The translations under genes were made by a program, and so were the position numbers. DNA of 64,000 nucleotides from Nitrosococcus wardiae. GTDB taxonomy: Bacteria; Pseudomonadota; Gammaproteobacteria; Nitrosococcales; Nitrosococcaceae. This document shows positions 9,235-19,358 of this stretch, piece after piece. How positions within the stretch are numbered: the first letter of the stretch is position 1; the number at the start of each line of letters is the position of its first letter. The notes beneath the pieces were generated by a model. The model ran no database searches. It was not told the DNA's origin and worked only from the letters and a program-made list of their open reading frames with translations. The stretch lies in assembly GCF_004421105.1 (NCBI RefSeq), contig NZ_CP038033.1, positions 3,958,641-4,022,640 on the forward strand, in the 5' to 3' direction.

Positions 9235-9431
9235 AGCATAGAAAATGCCTATCTGGCATGATCCTCTTGCAAAAAGAGCCTACCACAAACCATTATTCCT
9301 CAGGACACTGTTATCTTTATAATATAATTGAATAATAAATTAATTTTTTTGTTTTTTGGACTATAAGAAAGTTTAGGGACAATGGGCCGGCAAACGACCA
9401 AAATAATTCCTTCTATCAGGCAGCAAAAATA

Positions 9432-11201
9432 ATGAGCTTTGAGGCATGGCTGACCCTAGGTGTTATCGTCCTCATCCTGGGATTATTAATGTTCACCCGC
9501 AAACCCCCCGATGTTATCGTGGTCGGCGGAGTAACCTTATTGCTACTTGCTGACGTACTCACCCCTACAGAGGCCTTAGCGGGTTTATCTAACCCGGCAA
9601 TGGCGACAGTCGGCGTGCTATTTATCGTCGCTGCAGGCCTGCGCGAAACCGGCGGCATTGACTGGCTGGCCCATCATCTGCTGGGCAATGACCGCTCGCT
9701 AGTCTGGCTCCAAGCCCGGATTATGGTCCCCACTGTCACCGTGAGCGCTTTTATGAATAACACCCCCGTGGTGGCCATGCTTATCCCTGTAATCACTGAT
9801 TTTGCTCGCCGGCACAGTCTGTCCACCTCAAAGCTCATGATTCCCCTAAGCTACGCGGCCATTTTAGGAGGAACTTGCACCCTCATCGGCACCAGTACCA
9901 ATCTTGTCGTTAATGGTCTGCTAATCACGCAAGCTAAATATACCGACCTAGGCTTGTTTGAAATCGCCTGGGTGGGAGTGCCTATCGCAGTATTGGGGAT
10001 TATTTATATACTCCTATTCGGACGTTGGTTACTTCCGGATCGGAAACCCGTTTTCAGCAGCTGGGACGATCCTCGGGAATATACGATGGAGATGCTGGTT
10101 CAATCCAGTAGCCCCCTGCTAGGGCGCACCATTGAAGATGCAGGCTTACGCAATCTGCCAGGCATGTATCTGGTTGAAATCAACCGCCAGGATCAAGTTA
10201 TCCCCGCAGTGCGGCCCAATGAGAGGCTCCAGGCCAACGATCGGCTGATCTTTGTGGGGGTAATCGATACTGTCAAGGACCTGCAGAAGATTCGCGGGCT
10301 AATGCCTGCCACTAACCAGGTGTTTAAGCTCGATTCACCCCGCTCCGAGCGCTGCCTGATTGAAGCAGTCGTCTCTAATACCTGCCCGCTGGTGGGGACC
10401 ACAATCCGCGGAGGCCAATTCCGCAGTGTCTATAATGCAGTCGTCATTGCAGTGGCACGTAATGGGGAAAGAGTCGGCGGGAAGATTGGCGATATTATCC
10501 TCCAGCCTGGAGATACCCTTCTTTTAGAAACTCGTCCTTCCTTTTTAGAACAACAGCGCAACTCACGGGATTTTTTTCTGGTCAGCGAAGTGGCCGACTC
10601 CAATCCTCCTCGCCATGACCGGGCTTGGATAGCCCTTACCATCTTAGTGGCCATGGTGAGTACTGTGACTTTACAATGGCTCAGCTTGTTAGAAGCCGCC
10701 CTCGTTGCTGCCGGGCTCATGATTATGACTCGATGCATTCACACCGCAGCTGCACGCCGCAGCGTGGACTGGCAGATACTTATCGTCATCGCGGCCTCTT
10801 TGGCTCTTGGCCAGGCGCTGCAACATACCGGTGCTGCTATAAATATCGCCCACATGGTACTGAGCTTCGTAGGCGATGACCCCTGGATAGCCCTGGCTGT
10901 CGTGCACTTGCTCACTGTACTGATGACCGAAGTCATCACCAATAATGCCGCCGCCGTCCTCATGTTCCCTATCGCCTTGGCGACCGCCGATAACCTTGGG
11001 GTTAACTTCATACCCTTTGCCATTTCCATCATGGTCGCCGCATCGGCCAGCTTCGCCACTCCAATAGGCTACCAAACGAACTTAATGGTGTATGGTCCTG
11101 GCGGCTATCATTTTATGGACTATCTCCGAATCGGACTTCCACTTAACCTCTTGGTATGGGGAATGACTGTTTTTATTGCCCCCAGAATATGGCCATTTTA
11201 A
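9432..11201 (+). CDS. SLC13 family permease with two RCK_C (TrkA-C) domains
   Basis: This 589-residue inner-membrane transporter belongs to the divalent anion:sodium symporter (SLC13/CitT/ArsB superfamily). Two transmembrane halves surround a cytoplasmic middle. The first half contains FMNNTPVVAMLIPV and LIGTSTNLVVNGLL, and the second has TEVITNNAAAVLMFPIALA and SFATPIGYQTNLMVYGPGGY, the paired SNT/NTN substrate-binding motifs. The middle region (about residues 210-385) holds two RCK_C domains, each with the LxxGDxLLxxG-like pattern (RLQANDRLIFVG and ILQPGDTLLLETR). The substrate is not decidable; sulfate and dicarboxylates are typical. The start has only a weak ribosome site. Confidence 0.88.
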   Translation: MSFEAWLTLGVIVLILGLLMFTRKPPDVIVVGGVTLLLLADVLTPTEALAGLSNPAMATVGVLFIVAAGLRETGGIDWLAHHLLGNDRSLVWLQARIMVPTVTVSAFMNNTPVVAMLIPVITDFARRHSLSTSKLMIPLSYAAILGGTCTLIGTSTNLVVNGLLITQAKYTDLGLFEIAWVGVPIAVLGIIYILLFGRWLLPDRKPVFSSWDDPREYTMEMLVQSSSPLLGRTIEDAGLRNLPGMYLVEINRQDQVIPAVRPNERLQANDRLIFVGVIDTVKDLQKIRGLMPATNQVFKLDSPRSERCLIEAVVSNTCPLVGTTIRGGQFRSVYNAVVIAVARNGERVGGKIGDIILQPGDTLLLETRPSFLEQQRNSRDFFLVSEVADSNPPRHDRAWIALTILVAMVSTVTLQWLSLLEAALVAAGLMIMTRCIHTAAARRSVDWQILIVIAASLALGQALQHTGAAINIAHMVLSFVGDDPWIALAVVHLLTVLMTEVITNNAAAVLMFPIALATADNLGVNFIPFAISIMVAASASFATPIGYQTNLMVYGPGGYHFMDYLRIGLPLNLLVWGMTVFIAPRIWPF

Positions 11202-11258
11202 ATATCTATTGAAGATACTGGGTATTAATTTCTTGGAAAATCCGGTAATATATTTGGA

Positions 11259-11939
11259 CTAGCGAGTACCATAGACCACAATAGTCTTGCCTTTAACCCA
11301 AATCAAGCCCTGTTGCTGTAGCTCTTTAAGCACCCTTCCTGCCATCTCCCGAGAACAACCCACAATCCGACTTATCTCCTGCCGGGTAATACGGATTTGC
11401 ATACCATCGGGGTGAGTCATGGCATCAGGCTGCTGGCACAGATCGAGCAATGTCCGCGCAATCCTGCCGGCGACATCCATAAAGGCGAGATGGCCCACTT
11501 TGCGGTTAGTCTCTAGTAGGCGTCGAGTGAGCTGACGCCCAAGAGCGAGGAGGATCCGATGATAATGCTCAGCAAGCGGACCTTGAACTAAAAGCCGCAA
11601 TCGTTCATAGGTGATTTCCGCTAATTGGCAGGGGGTTCGAGCCCGTACTAACACGCTCCGATTTTGGAGTTCGGTAAATACCCCCATCTCACCGATGAAA
11701 TCCCCCTTGTTAAGGTACGCTAAGATGAGTTGATTCCCCTCCTCATCTTCCATATAGACGGTTGCTGAACCTTTGCGGATGTAATAAAGGGTATCTGCCG
11801 GGTCTCCAGGATGCACAATAGGTGCCTTGGCAGGAAAATTCTTAATATGGCAGTACTCAAGAAAATGCTCAATGGAAGGTTCCCCCTCTGAGCGCAAATT
11901 CCGTAGCATTGTCGTCCTTCCTAACAGAGGTTCAGTCAT
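11259..11939 (-). CDS. crp: cAMP receptor protein / Vfr-type transcription regulator
   Basis: The 226-residue protein combines a cyclic-nucleotide domain ([22 protein letters not shown], then the phosphate-binding cassette [10 protein letters not shown] with [13 protein letters not shown] [13 protein letters not shown]) with a winged helix: [32 protein letters not shown] is the Crp recognition-helix region, and the [11 protein letters not shown] tail is the classic Crp/Vfr ending. It is divergent from a YhfA-like OsmC gene, the same neighbourhood as crp in E. coli. A near-perfect Crp-type site inside the mobile element (32099-32114) is a plausible target. Confidence 0.92.
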   Translation of the reverse strand: MTEPLLGRTTMLRNLRSEGEPSIEHFLEYCHIKNFPAKAPIVHPGDPADTLYYIRKGSATVYMEDEEGNQLILAYLNKGDFIGEMGVFTELQNRSVLVRARTPCQLAEITYERLRLLVQGPLAEHYHRILLALGRQLTRRLLETNRKVGHLAFMDVAGRIARTLLDLCQQPDAMTHPDGMQIRITRQEISRIVGCSREMAGRVLKELQQQGLIWVKGKTIVVYGTR

Positions 11940-12024
11940 AGTGTGGAGCCCTCATCCTAAGTCAATTCATATAGTAATATTGGCAGCGATAAGAGCATCT
12001 TTAATGACACGGGAGTTATCGCCG

Positions 12025-12444
12025 ATGAAGGCACGTATTAAATGGATTGAGGGAAGCAGTTTCGCCGGCCAATCAGGAAGCGGCCACACCGTAGTGATGG
12101 AGGGTCCTCCAGAGAGTGGCGGGCGCAATTTGGGCATTCGTCCTATGGAAATGCTCCTGTTGGGAATGGGCGGCTGCACTGCCTTCGATGTCGTCCAAAT
12201 CCTACAGAAAAGCCGACAACCGATTACCGATTGCGAAGTAGAGATTTCGGCCGAGCGAGCAGAAACCATACCTAAAATATTTACCCATATTCATGTCCAC
12301 TTTAAAGTCTCCGGCCACGGACTTAAAGCGCACCATGTTAAACGAGCTATTGAGCTTTCTAGCGAAAAGTACTGCTCGGCCTCTATCATGTTAGGACAAA
12401 CTGCTGCTATTAGTCACAGCTATGAGATCATTGACCTCGGCTAA
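12025..12444 (+). CDS. OsmC family protein (YhfA-like)
   Basis: I choose ATG 12025, giving MKARIKWIEGSSFAGQSGSGH and 139 residues, the usual OsmC/YhfA length; the frame is open upstream only because it overlaps the antisense of crp. It has the two conserved cysteines of OsmC peroxidase-like proteins, one in MGGCTAFDV and one in KYCSASIM. YhfA-type members are cytoplasmic dimers and their physiological substrate is unclear. The gene is divergent from crp across about 85 bp, so Crp could control it. Confidence 0.87.
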   Translation: MKARIKWIEGSSFAGQSGSGHTVVMEGPPESGGRNLGIRPMEMLLLGMGGCTAFDVVQILQKSRQPITDCEVEISAERAETIPKIFTHIHVHFKVSGHGLKAHHVKRAIELSSEKYCSASIMLGQTAAISHSYEIIDLG

Positions 12445-12559
12445 TTTAGGAGAGGAAGCCTAGTCCGCGCCCAATTAGAGACAACGGACTTGTATTAGAA
12501 CTTATGGTAATGGTAGAACTAAAATTTAGATTTGGGATCAATTGAGAGGGCAGTAATCA

Positions 12560-12958
12560 TTGGATAAGCCTCCAGCAACGGCCGGCCTGCGCCATGTCGC
12601 CTTATTCGTGAGTGATCTTGAGGCCTGTGAGAATTTCTATGTAGCCCTTCTGGGGATGCGAGTCGAATGGCGTCCAGATGCAGATAATGTGTATCTTACC
12701 TCAGGTCATGACAACCTGGCACTCCATCGAACGCCTCCGGATCAATCCCCGATAGGGCCACAGAGATTGGATCATATTGGCTTTATCATTCCTACCCCTG
12801 AGGCAGTAGATACCTGGTATGAGTATCTCAAGGCTCACCATGTGCCTATAAAGGCAACGCCACGCACCCACCGTGATGGCACCCGTAGCTTCTACTGCAC
12901 TGATCCTGCAGGCACAACGCTACAACTCATTTACCACTCTTCTCTTGCCGAAAAATAG
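12560..12958 (+). CDS. VOC (glyoxalase/bleomycin resistance) family protein
   Basis: This is a 132-residue vicinal-oxygen-chelate protein: LRHVALFVSDLEACENFYVALLGM opens the first half and LDHIGFIIPTPEAVDTWYEYLKAHHV the second, with FYCTDPAGTTLQLIYH at the end. Metal-ligand candidates are H in RHVA, H in LDHIGF and the final E/Q position (LQL here, so a usual glutamate is missing). The start is TTG 12560; no better ATG precedes the first beta strand. The substrate is unknown. Confidence 0.8.
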   Translation: MDKPPATAGLRHVALFVSDLEACENFYVALLGMRVEWRPDADNVYLTSGHDNLALHRTPPDQSPIGPQRLDHIGFIIPTPEAVDTWYEYLKAHHVPIKATPRTHRDGTRSFYCTDPAGTTLQLIYHSSLAEK

Positions 12959-12960
12959 TG

Positions 12961-12995
12961 AGATAATGCGCCGCCCATGAGGGCGGGCAATATCT
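12961..12995. promoter_or_regulatory. GC-rich hairpin upstream of speD
   Basis: CCGCCC (12971-12976), loop ATGA, GGGCGG (12981-12986), flanked by AGATA (12961) and TATCT (12991). It lies in the speD leader and has no T-run after it, so it is not a plain terminator; it could be a weak terminator for the VOC gene or a leader structure for speD. Confidence 0.4.
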
Positions 12996-13039
12996 CCTAG
13001 GGTTGTCATTAGTCAGCGAGGAGGAAAGAGACACAAACA

Positions 13040-13852
13040 ATGACACCTCTCTTTAATAAGATCAAGCTACATGGCTTCAATAATTTAACCAAAACGTTGA
13101 GCTTTAACATCTATGACATTTGCTATGCGCAAACACCTCAGCAGCGTCGGGAATATATTGAGTATATCGACGAAGAGTACAACGCTGAACGATTGACCCA
13201 TATCCTGACCGAGGTGGCTGAAATTATCGGTGCCAATATCCTCAACGTTGCCCGGCAAGATTATGAGCCCCAGGGGGCCAGCGTCACCATGTTGATTGCT
13301 GAGGATGATACTAAGGAGAGGGAACAATTCACCAGCACAGAAGAGCCAGGTCCTCTGCCAGAAAGCCTTGTCTGCCACTTAGACAAGAGTCATCTTACCG
13401 TCCACACTTATCCGGAAAGCCACCCGGAAAATGGGATTAGTACATTTCGTGCTGATATTGATGTTTCTACCTGTGGTCGGGTCTCACCCTTGCGAGCACT
13501 CAACTATCTCATCCATAGCTTAGAATCAGATATCGTGACGATGGATTATCGAGTCCGGGGTTTTACCCGCAGTGTAGATGGAGGTAAGCATTTTATTGAT
13601 CATGCTATAAACTCCATTCAAAACTTCATCGCTGAAGATACCAAGGAACGGTACCACATGATCGATGTCAATATCTATCAGGAAAACATCTTTCACACCA
13701 AGATGATGCTTAAGAATTTTGATCTTGATGATTACCTATTTGGAGGAAATGCCTCTGATCTCGCACCTAGGGAGCAGCAAAAAATTGCCAACCGAGTTAA
13801 AACCGAGATGCTAGAGATTTTCTATGGCAAGAATATGCCTCATATTGAATAA
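13040..13852 (+). CDS. speD: S-adenosylmethionine decarboxylase proenzyme (E. coli type)
   Basis: SpeD decarboxylates SAM to supply aminopropyl groups for spermidine. The 270-residue length matches the long proteobacterial class. The proenzyme self-cleaves before a serine that becomes the pyruvoyl cofactor, here the S of [13 protein letters not shown] (about residue 115). Other conserved parts are [23 protein letters not shown] and the C-terminal [22 protein letters not shown] purine-rich stretch with AGGAGG precedes the ATG at a rather long distance (about 15 bp). No speE is adjacent. Confidence 0.95.
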   Translation: MTPLFNKIKLHGFNNLTKTLSFNIYDICYAQTPQQRREYIEYIDEEYNAERLTHILTEVAEIIGANILNVARQDYEPQGASVTMLIAEDDTKEREQFTSTEEPGPLPESLVCHLDKSHLTVHTYPESHPENGISTFRADIDVSTCGRVSPLRALNYLIHSLESDIVTMDYRVRGFTRSVDGGKHFIDHAINSIQNFIAEDTKERYHMIDVNIYQENIFHTKMMLKNFDLDDYLFGGNASDLAPREQQKIANRVKTEMLEIFYGKNMPHIE

Positions 13853-13919
13853 CTTTGGAAATGATTTTAAAAGTTAAAGTGAAAAAAAACAGGAAATTAC
13901 TGTCCCTTAACACAAGGGC

Positions 13920-15323
13920 CTAGATGATTCGATCCGTCTCTTCCATGACCCCCTCAATAATCCCGGCAAGGTGGTCTACCAAGACCGGATCGAAGCTGCC
14001 GTCATCAGTGTTTCGAAGTGGGGTAAATAGCTTTTCTAATTTTTTCCGCTGATGCTCTGGGATAGAGCGGGCGCTCGCAGTTTCAGTGGCATTATCAAGG
14101 CTGAGAATATCCCGTTGGGCGTGAGTCCGACGTGTTACGGCAGCATGATGATAGAGTGCTCGCCCCAGCACAACATAGGGGAAATTGATATTGCGTGCTG
14201 GGCCAACTCGCAATTCTGTTCCACCCAATGGCAACCCTAGCATTTTGACGTCCGAGATACGATTATAAGAGAACCAGGCTGAAGCTCCCACCACCATAGA
14301 GCCAACGGCAGCCCCCAGCAAAAAAGAAGTTCCTCCTACGGCTAAATCCACCCCCGATCCGACGAGTGCCCCGCTTGCGGCCCCGGTTGCAAGCAGTTGA
14401 CGCCGTTTTAGTCCCCAAATATTCCAACTGTCTAGAGAAAAGAGATCCTCATCGAGTATTTCAATTTCTTTTTCTTGACTTTTCAATTCATGGTAATCAT
14501 AAATATCTTCAATAGCGCGGCGGCCTTTTTGCTCAAAGCTACGTAACTTTGCTTTATATTTTTTAGCCAACGGCAATTCATAGGCGCGGGGATCCTCCTC
14601 AGAAGAGACCCGCTTGGTCACGCTAAGCGTAATCATATCCGCTAACATCTCAGCAATGCGCAAAGCACTGCGTTGACGCCGAGCACAACGATCTTCTTCT
14701 AGAATTTTCACTGCTCGGCTCAGTGGCGACTGCCATTCCTCTCGCAGTTGACCAAAGGCCTTGAGTAATTCAAGACGCTTGTGAAACTCTGCCGTAACGG
14801 CGTTAAATACCCGGACAATCCTAAAATATTGGCTTAATGCCGCGCGCCATTCTTCAATATAATTGTCGTGGCCAATCATATTAATAAGCGCAATGCTAGG
14901 TTGCCCTGTCCACCGCAGGATTTCCATCTCAGCTTCATACTCCTCACCATAGGGGCGGGAACCATCAATGACATACAAAATACCGGCCCCCCTCATCAGG
15001 GGATCAAGCAGTTCACATTCATCCACAAACTTACCTGTATTGCGATGAGTCTTCACAAATTGGCGGACGACGGCGGCCCGTTCTGCTGCCGTTGCCGCTC
15101 GCGCTTTCATCCATGCCAGTACCTGCCGCGCCCGCTGAAACCCGGGCGTATCTATTAAGATATATTGAACCTCGCCATCCACCTTCATGGGGAAGTGACG
15201 ACATTTGGCGGTAGTACCCGGTATCGATGAAATTTGGACCGATTCATCTTGGGCAAGCGTGGCTACAATACTTGATTTGCCCTTGTTAGGATGACCCACT
15301 ACGGCAAAGACGGGAGCCGACAT
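13920..15323 (-). CDS. DUF3482 GTPase-like protein
   Basis: The 467-residue protein starts with an Era/Obg-type G domain: VVGHPNKGKSSIV (G1, with N for the more usual form), IPGTT (G3-adjacent), LIDTPGF (G3), and LINMIGHDNY in the G4 position, which lacks a clean NKxD. A GAAxGALVGSGVDLAVGGTSFLLGAAVG glycine-rich hydrophobic segment near residue 320 may insert in or lie against the membrane, and the C-terminal part is the DUF3482 region. The stop of the upstream DUF2868 gene is 2 bp away. The two families are regularly paired, and the function is unknown. Confidence 0.82.
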   Translation of the reverse strand: MSAPVFAVVGHPNKGKSSIVATLAQDESVQISSIPGTTAKCRHFPMKVDGEVQYILIDTPGFQRARQVLAWMKARAATAAERAAVVRQFVKTHRNTGKFVDECELLDPLMRGAGILYVIDGSRPYGEEYEAEMEILRWTGQPSIALINMIGHDNYIEEWRAALSQYFRIVRVFNAVTAEFHKRLELLKAFGQLREEWQSPLSRAVKILEEDRCARRQRSALRIAEMLADMITLSVTKRVSSEEDPRAYELPLAKKYKAKLRSFEQKGRRAIEDIYDYHELKSQEKEIEILDEDLFSLDSWNIWGLKRRQLLATGAASGALVGSGVDLAVGGTSFLLGAAVGSMVVGASAWFSYNRISDVKMLGLPLGGTELRVGPARNINFPYVVLGRALYHHAAVTRRTHAQRDILSLDNATETASARSIPEHQRKKLEKLFTPLRNTDDGSFDPVLVDHLAGIIEGVMEETDRII

Positions 15324-15325
15324 TA

Positions 15326-16867
15326 TTAGCTTGCCTCGAAATTTAATGGCCGGAAATCAAGCTGTGGGTCCCCCAGGCCTTGCAGTTTTTTCCGCCAAAT
15401 CTCTAAGTCATTGGGCTCGGCAGCAACAAGATCGCGCTCATAGTTGAGCGCCAGTGGGATTACTGTAATCAGCCGTTGCGGTCCCAAAGCAGTCCGAAGC
15501 GCTTCTAAAAAATCCAAGAAATCCAAAAGAGGAGGTTCCCATGACTTGACAGTAATGATAATAGCGACTTCACCTCCCACCGTACGCAATTCCTCAATGA
15601 TACGCTGGTCCTGCTCGATGGGATTTTTACCCCCCGCATGGAGTACATGACTGATGTTTACCGCCATAGCCAACCGCAACGCATCTTCCAGGCGGCGTTC
15701 ATCCATATTAATCCTGGCCCAGTTAACCAGATATCCTTTAGCTCCGGCAAAACTCTCACTATGAAAAGGTTGTATTGCCTCTAGAACGGGTACTACCCTT
15801 GCTTCAGGCTCTACCGCCGCTGTTTCAACCACCGCATGATTCATGCGATCAAGAACCTGGGTAGCCCCTGGTGCATGGATTAAAGCGCTATTTAGCGCAG
15901 CATTAAAACGCCAATGGGCGAAAGCTAATGTGAAAAGCCTTGGCAATAGCCCATAAAAGATGATGCACATGAACAGAAATTCCCACCACTGCCCAAGTGC
16001 CACCAAATCCTTAGTTACCAACTTCACTCCGTTGGGCAACATTCCCCCATTTAATCGATAAAACCGGGTCACTTCAATGAGTTCGACAGAAGGAACCGCC
16101 CCCCCTAACCAATCACGCCAGGGCCAAGCCAGTTGCTGCATAAGCCACTGGAACCTTTCAGTTTGGAACTCCAGGGTAGTACTCCACCCAAAAGCCAGAT
16201 CAGAAATGGTGACTAGATAAAGGCAACTCATTAATGCGCCCAAATTAAAAGCCACGGCGAACACCTGGGAAAGCTGTAATATCAACCATTTTCTCAGTTG
16301 ACCGTAGGTGATGTGGCGCGCCTTTTGGTGGCCTAAGGCAGCCTCAAGGGCTAAGCGATAGTCTGGTGATAAAAAGCGTACAATGACAGGGGCTAATCGC
16401 CCTGGGCTCAACACACCAAAGAGATCCTGCAGCAACCGTGCTCCAGGGATAAATCGGAGTAAATTCCGGGGCAGCGCAATTATAGCGGACATCAACAAAA
16501 GCAAGAGTTGAAGCCCCACAAATACTGCTAATACGCTGACCACATTGACCGGTTGCGTACCATCATAGGCGAACACCCCTAAAACAGTTACCCAGCCGGC
16601 AATCACCCCCAAAAAAAACAATGTCAGCGTAATTAAACGAAGGATTCTGGCGGCATTATCGCCAGGAAGCTCCCTTTTACCCTCCGTGACTCGCCATAAC
16701 CAGTGACGAAGCTGACTCCGGGGTTTATTTTCAAGGTGCCTCAGTTCCCGCCCAATATGACGGTCACGGTGGCGCAACTCTCCAGGATCCATGGCTGCAT
16801 CCAAATCCATTTGCATGCTGAGGTCTACTAAGTCGGCGAGAATCGAACGATGTGATGCATGCTCCAT
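15326..16867 (-). CDS. DUF2868 multi-span membrane protein
   Basis: This 513-residue protein has a cytoplasmic N-terminal part rich in Arg/Asp (ELRHRDRHIGRELRH) and at least four membrane segments between residues 80 and 310 (for example LITLTLFFLGVIAGWVTVLG and VFVGLQLLLLLMSAIIAL), followed by a soluble C-terminal half containing VKSWEPPLLDFLDFLEALR. It is the first gene of a two-gene operon with the DUF3482 GTPase. The layout suggests a membrane anchor or sensor for the GTPase; this is inference from pairing only. Confidence 0.8.
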   Translation of the reverse strand: MEHASHRSILADLVDLSMQMDLDAAMDPGELRHRDRHIGRELRHLENKPRSQLRHWLWRVTEGKRELPGDNAARILRLITLTLFFLGVIAGWVTVLGVFAYDGTQPVNVVSVLAVFVGLQLLLLLMSAIIALPRNLLRFIPGARLLQDLFGVLSPGRLAPVIVRFLSPDYRLALEAALGHQKARHITYGQLRKWLILQLSQVFAVAFNLGALMSCLYLVTISDLAFGWSTTLEFQTERFQWLMQQLAWPWRDWLGGAVPSVELIEVTRFYRLNGGMLPNGVKLVTKDLVALGQWWEFLFMCIIFYGLLPRLFTLAFAHWRFNAALNSALIHAPGATQVLDRMNHAVVETAAVEPEARVVPVLEAIQPFHSESFAGAKGYLVNWARINMDERRLEDALRLAMAVNISHVLHAGGKNPIEQDQRIIEELRTVGGEVAIIITVKSWEPPLLDFLDFLEALRTALGPQRLITVIPLALNYERDLVAAEPNDLEIWRKKLQGLGDPQLDFRPLNFEAS

Positions 16868-17232
16868 AAAGCCACTGTTTCTAATTCAAAAGGTGACGAG
16901 GCCCTTCAAGACAGGACATGATATTTAAACACCGGCTACCCGCCTCTAACGAATTACTAGGGCATGATGGTTTGTGGTATTTACACCCATCATAACGACA
17001 GGCTAACTAACTAAAATATTGAGCCAATAGGGGGAGTGTGAAACTACATTTGAACTGTTAGTCTAATTTCGGGTATAACCTAGCTAGTGTAGCATATTTC
17101 AGGGCCCTGGCAGCCCCTGGCGGCTTTCCCCTTCATAAATCTCTCGGCTAGTGGTGGTAAAATGGTAAAATCTTCAATCATGCTATTATATTCTGTCAAT
17201 TTGAGTACACAGGGGGAAAGGAAAGCCTAATC
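16868..17232. other. Intergenic region carrying the ccm operon promoter
   Basis: About 365 bp between divergent transcription units. Upstream of ccmA it has AT-rich promoter-like sequence (CTATTATATTCTG at about 17181-17193) and a purine-rich ribosome site GGGGGAAAGGAAAG before ATG 17233. No gene or RNA recognised. Confidence 0.5.
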
Positions 17233-17883
17233 ATGGGCGAAAACAACGGTAAACAGACGGTACCGGATCCAGGGCAACCACAGCTCCAAGTGGAAGAGCT
17301 GACTTGCCGTCGTGGTGAGCGATTACTGTTTGAAAATATGAGCTTTACCGTTAAGGCGGGAGACGTCCTTGAGGTCTCCGGTCACAACGGCTCAGGCAAG
17401 ACCAGCTTACTACGGCTACTGTGTGGCTTATTGATACCCGAGAAAGGCACGCTCCTGTGGCGTGGACAACCTATTAATAAGATAAAGCCGCTGTATCACA
17501 GCGAACTTGCCTATGTCGGCCATACCGATGCCATCAAGGGAGATTTGACTGCCCGCGAGAATCTCATAATAGCGGGGGCACTCAATGGGGGAGGCATAGA
17601 CCCAGAACAGGCCCTAGAACGGGTAGATTTATCCAGAATCCGGGAACTCCCTGGCCGTTTCCTGTCGGCAGGACAACGCCGTCGTTTGGCGCTCGCGCGA
17701 CTCTTAGTAAATCGGGCACGGCTATGGCTTCTGGACGAACCCTTTACAGCTTTGGATAAGGTGGCCATCCGGACCATCGCTACCTTACTGGAGGAGCATG
17801 CTGCGGCAGGAGGAATGGCGGTTTTTACCAGCCATCACGCCATCAATATCGCCCACGCTCGAACCTTAGAAATTTCTGCCTAG
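17233..17883 (+). CDS. ccmA: Cytochrome c biogenesis ATP-binding export protein CcmA
   Basis: This is the ABC ATPase of the CcmABCD complex, which releases holo-CcmE from CcmC. The 216-residue protein has Walker A GHNGSGKTS, the signature LSAGQRRRLALARLL, Walker B LWLLDEP, a D-loop FTALD and the switch histidine in TSHH. It is the first gene of the nine-gene ccm operon; ccmB follows after 8 bp. Confidence 0.95.
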   Translation: MGENNGKQTVPDPGQPQLQVEELTCRRGERLLFENMSFTVKAGDVLEVSGHNGSGKTSLLRLLCGLLIPEKGTLLWRGQPINKIKPLYHSELAYVGHTDAIKGDLTARENLIIAGALNGGGIDPEQALERVDLSRIRELPGRFLSAGQRRRLALARLLVNRARLWLLDEPFTALDKVAIRTIATLLEEHAAAGGMAVFTSHHAINIAHARTLEISA

Positions 17884-17891
17884 ACTTCCCT

Positions 17892-18596
17892 ATGACTAGT
17901 TTAGCCTTACCGATGAACGGCTCTACCCTCTCCCAAGCTTGCTGGTGGCTCGCCAAGCGGGATCTTCTCTTGGTACTCAGACATCGCAGCGATGCGGCCA
18001 ATCCACTCCTTTTTTTTATGATGGTAGCCAGTATTTTTCCACTTGGCATCGGACCAGAAACTGAGATTTTACGGCAAATTGCACCGGGTATCATCTGGAT
18101 TGCAGCTTTACTTGCCACTTTGCTTTCTCTAGAAGCAATGTTCCGCTCGGATTTTGATGACGGCAGCCTAGAACAGCTGATTCTAAGTCCTCATCCCTTG
18201 CCCCTATTGGTGCTTGCAAAAACTTTTGCTCATTGGCTAGCTACAGGCCTGCCACTGCTCCTGCTAGCGCCCCTTTTAGGGTTAATATTTGGCATTTCGG
18301 GTTGGCCTCTGGCTGTCTTATTAATTACTCTCTTGGTAGGCACACCGGCTCTGAGTTTGGTGGGGGCAGTGGGTGTTGCCCTGACTGTAGGATTAAGACG
18401 GGGTGGGCTATTGCTTGCCTTGTTACTGCTCCCATTATATGTCCCCATATTAATCTTCAGTGCTGGTGCTGTAGAAACTGCAGCCCAAGGCTTACCTGCC
18501 GATGGGCAGCTTTATCTTCTTAGCGCCCTATTAATACTGGCCGCAACCCTGGCGCCCATAGCCACCTCGGCCGCTTTATGTATCCGAATGAGTTGA
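17892..18596 (+). CDS. ccmB: Heme exporter protein CcmB
   Basis: This is the membrane subunit paired with CcmA. The 234-residue protein has six hydrophobic segments. Its N-terminal cytoplasmic part includes AKRDLLLVLRHRSDAANPLLFFMM, and the middle carries LLSLEAMFRSDFDDGSLEQLILSPHPL, a strongly conserved CcmB segment. It is 9 bp from ccmC. Confidence 0.93.
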   Translation: MTSLALPMNGSTLSQACWWLAKRDLLLVLRHRSDAANPLLFFMMVASIFPLGIGPETEILRQIAPGIIWIAALLATLLSLEAMFRSDFDDGSLEQLILSPHPLPLLVLAKTFAHWLATGLPLLLLAPLLGLIFGISGWPLAVLLITLLVGTPALSLVGAVGVALTVGLRRGGLLLALLLLPLYVPILIFSAGAVETAAQGLPADGQLYLLSALLILAATLAPIATSAALCIRMS

Positions 18597-18605
18597 GCAA
18601 AACCG

Positions 18606-19358
18606 ATGCACTACCTACCCTTCCATCATCGATACCAGCATTTGGCATCACCCAAGCACTTTTACATTTGGTCTAGCCGCCTGATTCCATGGCTGGCAAG
18701 CATAACTGCGCTCTTGATAATTGTCGGCCTCTACTGGGGACTGGTGATAGCCCCCGTGGATTACCAGCAGGGTGATAGCTACCGAATTATATTCATCCAC
18801 GTCCCGAGCGCCTGGATGTCTCTGTTCATTTACATGGTTATGGCCTCAGCAGGCGCCATCGCCTTAATCTGGCGGGTCAAGGTTGCGGAAGCCATTGGTA
18901 GTGCCAGCGCTCCATTGGGCGCTTCCTTTACTTTGTTGGCGCTGATTACAGGATCACTGTGGGGCAAGCCCATGTGGGGAACCTGGTGGGTATGGGATGC
19001 GCGCCTGACCTCGGAGTTAGTCCTGTTATTCCTCTATTTAGGTTACATGGCCCTGCAGTCAGCCATCGAGGATCCCCGGCAAGCCGCCCGGGCGACTGCT
19101 ATCCTCGCCTTGGTCGGGGTAGTGGATTTGCCCATTATCCATTACTCGGTAGAATGGTGGAATACCCTGCATCAAGGGCCGACGGTCACTAAATTCGACG
19201 CTCCTTCCATTCACTGGAGTATGCTGGTCCCCTTGCTCATCATGGCGACCGCATTCATGACTTACTATGGAGCTCTACTCCTGCATCGGACTCGTTCGGA
19301 GCTCCTTGAGCGGGAACGCAATAACAACTGGGTCAAACAAGTACTCGGTTCTTCATAG
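18606..19358 (+). CDS. ccmC: Heme ABC transporter permease / heme-handling protein CcmC
   Basis: CcmC places heme onto CcmE in the periplasm. The 250-residue protein has six membrane spans, the tryptophan-rich WWD motif (GTWWVWDARLTSEL) and two flanking histidine regions (IIFIHVPSAWMS and PIIHYSVEWWNTLHQG) that hold heme. Unlike the other ccm junctions, it is followed by a 227-bp gap before ccmD. Confidence 0.95.
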   Translation: MHYLPFHHRYQHLASPKHFYIWSSRLIPWLASITALLIIVGLYWGLVIAPVDYQQGDSYRIIFIHVPSAWMSLFIYMVMASAGAIALIWRVKVAEAIGSASAPLGASFTLLALITGSLWGKPMWGTWWVWDARLTSELVLLFLYLGYMALQSAIEDPRQAARATAILALVGVVDLPIIHYSVEWWNTLHQGPTVTKFDAPSIHWSMLVPLLIMATAFMTYYGALLLHRTRSELLERERNNNWVKQVLGSS

